Source: Bullera alba (lineage: Eukaryota; Basidiomycota; Tremellomycetes; Tremellales; Bulleraceae). Taken from it: 64,000 nt of DNA. Position 1 is the first letter of the stretch. Each line of letters begins with the position of its first letter. This document shows positions 59,495-64,000 of this stretch, piece by piece. The notes beneath the pieces were generated by a model that made no database searches, was not told the DNA's origin, and worked only from the letters and a program-made list of their open reading frames with translations. The DNA lies in contig BCIX01000004.1 of assembly GCA_001600095.1 (NCBI GenBank), forward strand, positions 1,864,586-1,928,585, written 5' to 3'. The position numbers were made by a program, and so were the translations under genes.

Positions 59495-60214
59495 CTACTT
59501 CGCAGTAGCAGCTGTTTCAGTCACCGAGGTCCTGGGCACGGTGTCGGGCTTAACTGCAGAAACCTTTGTTGCCTTTGTTGCCCTCGTCGTCGTCGGTGTC
59601 GTTTCCGACGCCACCTCTGTCACTGTCACCGCTGGCTTCTACGTCGAGTCAGGATACGTCTCACCATACAGCTCCAAAGGCATTCTGCGGAGTGCGACTC
59701 ACCTTGTCTTTGGGGGTGTTGGGAATCGTCTTGTCTGTGACTGCTGGTGCAGTGGCAACGACTGTACCCTCTGGCTCTTTCTTCCCGCGATTCTTCTATC
59801 CCGGAATCCCGATGGTCAGCGACTCAGCACTACCGGTTGGTGGATCCTAGCTCTCAGATGGCGTACTCACATACCACCTCCAAGGAGCGGTGAGCACTCC
59901 CGTGGTTGCATCCCACGCCTTGGTGGCAAAGGTCTTCGTCGTGCTCGCTCCCGTCTTCATTCCAAACCAGACGCTGGTCGTCCATTTCTTGGTGGTCTCC
60001 TTGGTTGAGGTTGCCATTTTGCCGATAGCGCTGCTGTAGCGTTTGCTCCTGTCTACCACCTGAAGCGCAAACCAGCGGTTAGCTATATTCCAAGTCTCTC
60101 ATTGGAGTAGATAGTCAGGTGACTCCGGGCACTGCTCACACTGTCATCCCACCACTTTCGTACCGTCGATTTCTCTGACTTTGTATCTTTCGACACGTCC
60201 GTCTTTTCCCCCAT
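59495..60214 (-). CDS. Small Lys/Thr-rich amphipathic-helix protein, hypothetical
   Basis: Four exons on the minus strand. It starts MGEKTDVSKDTKSEKSTVRKWWDDS, continues VVDRSKRYSSAIGKMATSTKETTKKW and TSVWFGMKTGASTTKTFATKAWDATTGVLTAPWRWY, then KNRGKKEPEGTVVATAP, and ends in a Thr/Lys-rich tail (TTPTTTRATKATKVSAVKP) with stop at 59495. The middle block, with Trp/Phe on one face and Thr/Lys/Ser on the other at roughly 11-residue spacing, reads as an amphipathic helix of the LEA/perilipin kind that binds membranes or lipid droplets. I do not recognise a family. Introns have GTGAG donors and clean TAG/CAG acceptors. Confidence 0.7.
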
Positions 60215-60413
60215 ATCCAGCGGGTTTAGCTTCGTGTTGTTGGTCAGAAGAATGATCTACCTATCTCCAAAAAATGTAAGCCAAGCCAGAAGCCGAAGGC
60301 GACATCATCCTCGGACCTCCTTTGTGTTCGTAGATGTTTCGCCTTTGCTCGTCATCTAAGATTCCATCTGGCAGTCACTACACTTGGCCTTGCATGAGCT
60401 ATAGACATTTATC

Positions 60414-61122
60414 TCAGAATGCCCCCGGTACTTTGTACTGCGACAACAGAAAGTCCCCCGTCGAGTCAGCCTGCAACTCTCCGTCAGTACCAGTGACTTC
60501 AATTCGACTCTGCGGATCCAGCGATTGTCCCGCTCGTTGCGAGAGCAAAGACTGCCAATCCCCCTCATCCTTCTTCGTTCCCTGCTGCGAAGGCTGTGAT
60601 AGCCACTGTGAAGCCATCAACCCTCCCTGGCCGGCTAGCGAGTATGCCTGTGTTCCAAGAGAATAAGCCAACGAGGCAGCTTGTACGCCGGTGCTATAGG
60701 ACAAAGAAGCGATGTTGGAGCCTATTGAATAAGCCTTCTGACCGGTCCATATCGCGGATACCCTCAACCCGGAATACGCAGTATGGGCTCCAGATTTCAC
60801 TCGATCGAGGGTGATAGTCGGGGAGATGGAGCCGAAGGGCCAGTATTTGCTTCCAGAGTCCGAGGCCCTCGAGCTGCCGGCGGGACAAGAGCCATGAATG
60901 TCAGATCGGATGTTTGAGCCAAGTCGCTGAGCGAAAGGGTCCGAGTGCTTGAGAGCTGAACTTGCCAAAGCTCGAAGACCCGGCGCCGTGGTCCCATTAG
61001 GTGGCCTCTCGTTCTTGATGTCCGTCGTCTTCTTCCCTCGGCTTGAAGTCGTGTAGTCGACTGCGTACCCCGGAGAGAGTAACAGCTGGGTCTAAGAGCC
61101 AAGGGTTGTGATAAGACAGCAT
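60414..61122 (-). CDS. Hypothetical protein with 7/11/15-residue AYS repeats (amphipathic helix)
   Basis: 217 residues if exons are 61069-61122 and 60414-61013; the start MLSYHNPWLLDPA has a good context (ATCACCATG). The donor GTACGC at 61068 is the weakest call. From residue ~85 the sequence falls into a helix with AYS/SYS triplets spaced 15, 11, 11 and 7 residues apart (AYSGLRVSAIWTGQK, AYSIGSNIASL, SYSTGVQAASL, AYSLGTQ, AYSLAGQ). These spacings all give whole helical turns, so Ala/Ser/Tyr line one face. A polar tail follows (QPSQQGTKKDEGDWQSLLSQ). It is the neighbour and probable functional partner of the gene at 59495. No family is known to me. Confidence 0.6.
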
Positions 61123-61473
61123 GGTGATGTGATCGATATGAGGTCAAGTGTTGAGGACTTCGATGCCGGGATTGCGCCCATATCGTCATGTTCAGCAGCA
61201 CTGCTCCATCAAGTTCAAAGGATCGGCCTGCTCTATCTCCTTTCACCCGTCCACAGCGTCAGCAGGAGTAAGCCTAGAATAGGACAATTAGCCTCAACCC
61301 TGCTTCGTCTATACTATGCATATGCTCTATTATATGTTGCTTGCTGTCCGACAATGTGCTTCGACAATGCGCTGCGATTCGGTGTGACTATGGCTACAAG
61401 ATGATTAGGCGGGGCGTCAAGGCGTAATGGTGTCGTGCGATCGGTGTCATGCGATTCGGCGCTCTTTCCTGGG
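61123..61473. other. Intergenic, 351 bp
   Basis: Promoter of the AYS-repeat gene and 3' end of the mucin-like gene. Two direct copies of GGTGTCGTGCGAT/GGTGTCATGCGAT lie at about 61429-61455. Nothing else is seen. Confidence 0.4.
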
Positions 61474-62839
61474 TTATAGAGCAACAACACCCATGCCCCC
61501 AATGACGGCGAGTAGGGTGGAGAGGAAGAGCCACCAGCCACTGCTGGACAACGTGGGGAAGGCCGATGAGCCAGGTTGCAATGTTCCACCATCGCCAGCA
61601 GTGATGGTGGCCGTGTCGACGACGTAAGTTAACTGAACACGGGTGGTGCGAGTCTAGGTGGTATCATGTTCAGCTGATCAGACATACAGAATCACATTCA
61701 CACAGCTGAAACTCACGGCAATCACAAAGCTCTGACTCCCAGCTTGATCGGTAGTTGGCTCGGAGGCTGTGACTGTTACGAGGACCAATCCCCCATCTGT
61801 AGGTTGCTGCGTTCCAGTCGCAGTCACAGTGACGACTTGAGCTGCGAAGTGTCAGCGCTGGTATACTCCAGAAGTAAAGCCTTTCAAGCCTTTAGACTCA
61901 CGATTCTCCCCTGGAATTGCAGTCACTGTTCCCCCTCCTGCAGTGACAACAACAGTGACCACATTCTCATTCTGCCTAGTGGTAGCCGATCCCGAGGCAT
62001 CCGTGTCCGTCAATTGCCCCGTGATAGTTTGGATGACAGTCACAACAGGTCCTCCTCCTCCTGGGTTGGCCGGTGAAGTGGGACTAGAGGATGTAGGTGG
62101 TGAAGTCGTGGGCGAAGTGGTCGGGGCTGCGGATATGGGAGGTGAGGTAACTTGAGCAGAAGTAATCGAGCTCGTGGGGACTGATGATATCGGTGAGGAT
62201 TGCGCTTGGCTCGAGAATGGGGCAGAACTCTCTGCTGGAACTGAAGGGCCAGGTGCAGAGGTCGACTGAGCCTCAGAGACAGATGGAGCCGAGCTGGAGC
62301 TGGACTGTACTGCCGATGAGGGAGCGATAGATGATGGTGCAACTGACGAGCTCGGTTCAGGCACCGATGTCGACGTTGTGGGGGCCACAGATGGCTCGAT
62401 GGAGCTGGCAGCGGAGCTTGATTCGGGTGGCAGACTGGAGGAGAGCGATGTGGACGGGTCAATATCGGTGGGATCAGTTGAAGCGGTTGCAGGTGCCGAA
62501 GTGGGCGGAGTCGTAGTGGGAGACGTAGTGGGAGTGGGAATTGACGAAGATGGGGGATCAGGTTCGGAGTTTGAGGGAACACTCGTCAACGAACTGTCAA
62601 AACTGAGCAAGTCACGACTAAATTGTGAGCAGCACTCACCTGGTCTGAGGAGATGGAGCCGAGGTCGCCGTTGACGCCGTCGCTGCCACCGAAGCTGATA
62701 GCGCCGTCGAGCCGGAGATTTGCTGTCTCCTGATTGCCGTCACGACGCCACCATTTGGAAGCTGCGGCAGTGCACCGGTGATGCCGGTCAAAGTTGCTCC
62801 TATCGATATCCAAGTCACGATACGCATACTCAAGACCAT
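61474..62839 (-). CDS. Mucin-like GPI-anchored surface protein
   Basis: Secretory protein of the cell wall or membrane. It starts MVLSMRIVTWISIGATLTGITGALP, a signal peptide, then QLPNGGVVTAIRRQQ. The bulk is Ser/Thr/Pro-rich (SSSVAPSSIAPSSAVQSSSS, PTTSPTTSPPTSSSPTS), heavily O-glycosylated if secreted. A Val/Thr-rich beta-like part follows (VVTVIQTITGQL, NVVTVVVTAGGGTVTAI, VVTVTATGTQQPTDGGLVLV), then RTTRVQLTYVVDTATIT. The protein ends GWWLFLSTLLAVIGGMGVVAL after a Ser/Gly-rich spacer, a typical GPI-attachment signal. There are four or five exons. It has no catalytic domain that I can see, so it is probably structural, a mannoprotein or an adhesin-like stalk. Confidence 0.82.
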
Positions 62840-63269
62840 GGCAGTGTTGAGATTGTCTCCATTGAAGACAAGTGAGGTGTGTATGGACGAATGAGGAGGA
62901 CACTCGAGGATAACTAGCTCCAACGTGCCAACGGGCTGTGCTGAAAAAAAAGTGTATGCTAAAGGGTCGTCAAGTTTGCCGTCATCTTGTCATCTTGTCA
63001 TCTGCTCTGCACTTAGCACACAATATTGTCTGTTCTCACCACGCCTTCACCACATCACACCTGTTCCATACACGTAGCCAGGGACGGCAAGCTGAAGATT
63101 CATCATTGAACAATGCCATCGGGCGTACAACGACCTAACGAAGACCTCTAAGACAACCCTTTTACCAACGTTTCTCACTTATGGAGTCCGGCTCTAAATG
63201 CCTTCGGCTCTATCAACTTTACTGACTACGATCATACTGGAACAATACTGATTGCTATCTTAACCTCTT
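62840..63269. other. Intergenic, 430 bp
   Basis: Promoter of the mucin-like gene and 3' region of the UNC93-like gene. A run of eight or nine A residues lies near 62943. The tract GTCATCTTGTCATCTTGTCATCTG at 62980-63003 holds three copies of GTCATCTT/G. Nothing else is seen. Confidence 0.45.
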
Positions 63270-64000
63270 CTAGAGCTGCTCCTGGGCGACTGCCTTCTCC
63301 GCGGCGGCCTTGACGGGTGCTGCGTCGACGACATCATCGAAATCCTGTGGTTTCTCCGGAACGTTTCTGATCAAACCGACCATACAAGGGATCGTGAGGA
63401 CCAGGATGGCGCAGTTGACGTACAGAGGGATCCGCTTGTCCTTGGAGTTCGAGTTGATAGCATAGGTCACTGCACTGCCGGCGGATTCGAAAGCTCGGAA
63501 GAGACCACCGGTACGCGAACTCGCTTTGACATCGGTGGAGAAGGTGCCGAGGATCCAGTAGAGGTTCATCTGACACCAGAAACCGCTGATGTAGACGATC
63601 AAGTAAGGGAGGTATGCGGCAGCCCAAGCTGCACCGTCTCTACAACACTTATCAGCAAGTGTATTTCGGGAATATGACATGAGAGCTGGGACAGGAGGCA
63701 TGTACTCACCGACCATAATCGTAGATGTAGTACGTCTCGGTTTTGGTACCAACACCCCATCGACCGTAGTTGACACCGGCCCAGATGAAACATGCGACCT
63801 GAGGAACAAGCCAGACGCTCAGGCCAATCCAAGCTCTGGTCTTCTGTGTGAATCTGGGTGTATCGAGCAGTAGTCCGTATAGGAGAACGGTAACCACAGT
63901 GCATATTGCTAAAATGGCGATCAGTGATTGGGCTAGCAGACGGAAAGGACTCAAACCGACTCACGGGTGATCAAGGATGACAGCGCTCGAGATCGGACAC
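63270..64000 (-). CDS. UNC93-like major facilitator, N-terminal part beyond window
   Basis: C-terminal portion of an UNC93/DUF895-type membrane protein, at least two exons. Visible segments: LLAQSLIAILAICTVVTVLLYGLLL, TRAWIGLSVWLVPQVACFIWAGVNYGRW and YYIYDYG. After an intron near 63640-63710 come DGAAWAAAYLPYLIVYISGFWCQMNLYWILGTFSTDVKASSRTGGLFRAFESAGSAVTYAIN and IPLYVNCAILVLTIPCMVGLIRNVPE. The tail (VDAAPVKAAAEKAVAQEQL) is cytosolic. The 'SRTGGLFRAFESAGSAV' block is the strongest family mark. Fungal members are mostly uncharacterised and some are linked to ion or siderophore physiology. The rest of the gene lies past base 64000. Confidence 0.85.

Overview
The window looks like nuclear DNA of a basidiomycete yeast, most likely a tremellomycete (Cryptococcus, Tremella or Kwoniella relatives). 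The evidence is dense short genes broken by many introns of about 45 to 140 nt, GTGAGT/GTAAGT donors, CTGAC/CTAAC branch points just before CAG/TAG acceptors, and gene families typical of that group. I recognise no transposon, tRNA, rRNA or CRISPR array. Exon joins were read by hand from splice signals and frame; joins given with exact positions were checked for reading-frame closure.

Layout. 1-14.8 kb: a large disordered protein cut by the left edge, a DHA2-type major facilitator, a small acidic-tailed protein, an uncharacterised lysine/acid-rich protein, an AMMECR1-domain protein, an uncharacterised protein, the spliceosomal protein Cwc21/SRRM2 with an RS-repeat tail, and a basic uncharacterised protein divergent from it. 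15-26 kb: HMG-CoA synthase (mevalonate/sterol pathway), a 1589-residue Kcs1-type inositol hexakisphosphate kinase, a classical short-chain dehydrogenase, and a UbiA/MenA-like membrane prenyltransferase. 26-30 kb: an EutQ-like cupin with a 29-nt exon, then a three-copy tandem family I do not recognise (copies A, B, C), two of which carry frameshifts relative to the others. 31-41 kb: a Ctr copper transporter, a second short-chain dehydrogenase, a catalase with a perfect CRE (TGACGTCA) in its promoter, and a secreted protein with a polysaccharide-lyase-14-like domain on a long Thr/Ser/Asn-Gly stalk. 41-46 kb: an Rtc3/SBDS-N-terminal-domain protein, a Bsd2/Ndfip-type membrane adaptor and a phosducin-like protein (Plp2/PDCL3 type).

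46.4-54.4 kb reads as a nutrient island: an arylsulfatase flanked on each side by a Dal5/ACS-family anion permease, the left one divergent from the sulfatase. A sulfate-ester or sulfonate scavenging role is the natural inference. It is followed by ArsH (arsenical-resistance flavoprotein) and an MFSD1-like transporter. 59-64 kb: two adjacent small genes whose products look like amphipathic-helix repeat proteins, a mucin-like GPI-anchored surface protein, and the C-terminal part of an UNC93-like transporter cut by the right edge.

The most interesting items are the tandem family at 27.3-30.1 kb, the sulfatase/transporter island, the MenA-like prenyltransferase in a fungus, and the amphipathic-helix gene pair. 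I did not find a system that is clearly new in mechanism. The tandem family is the best candidate for something undescribed.
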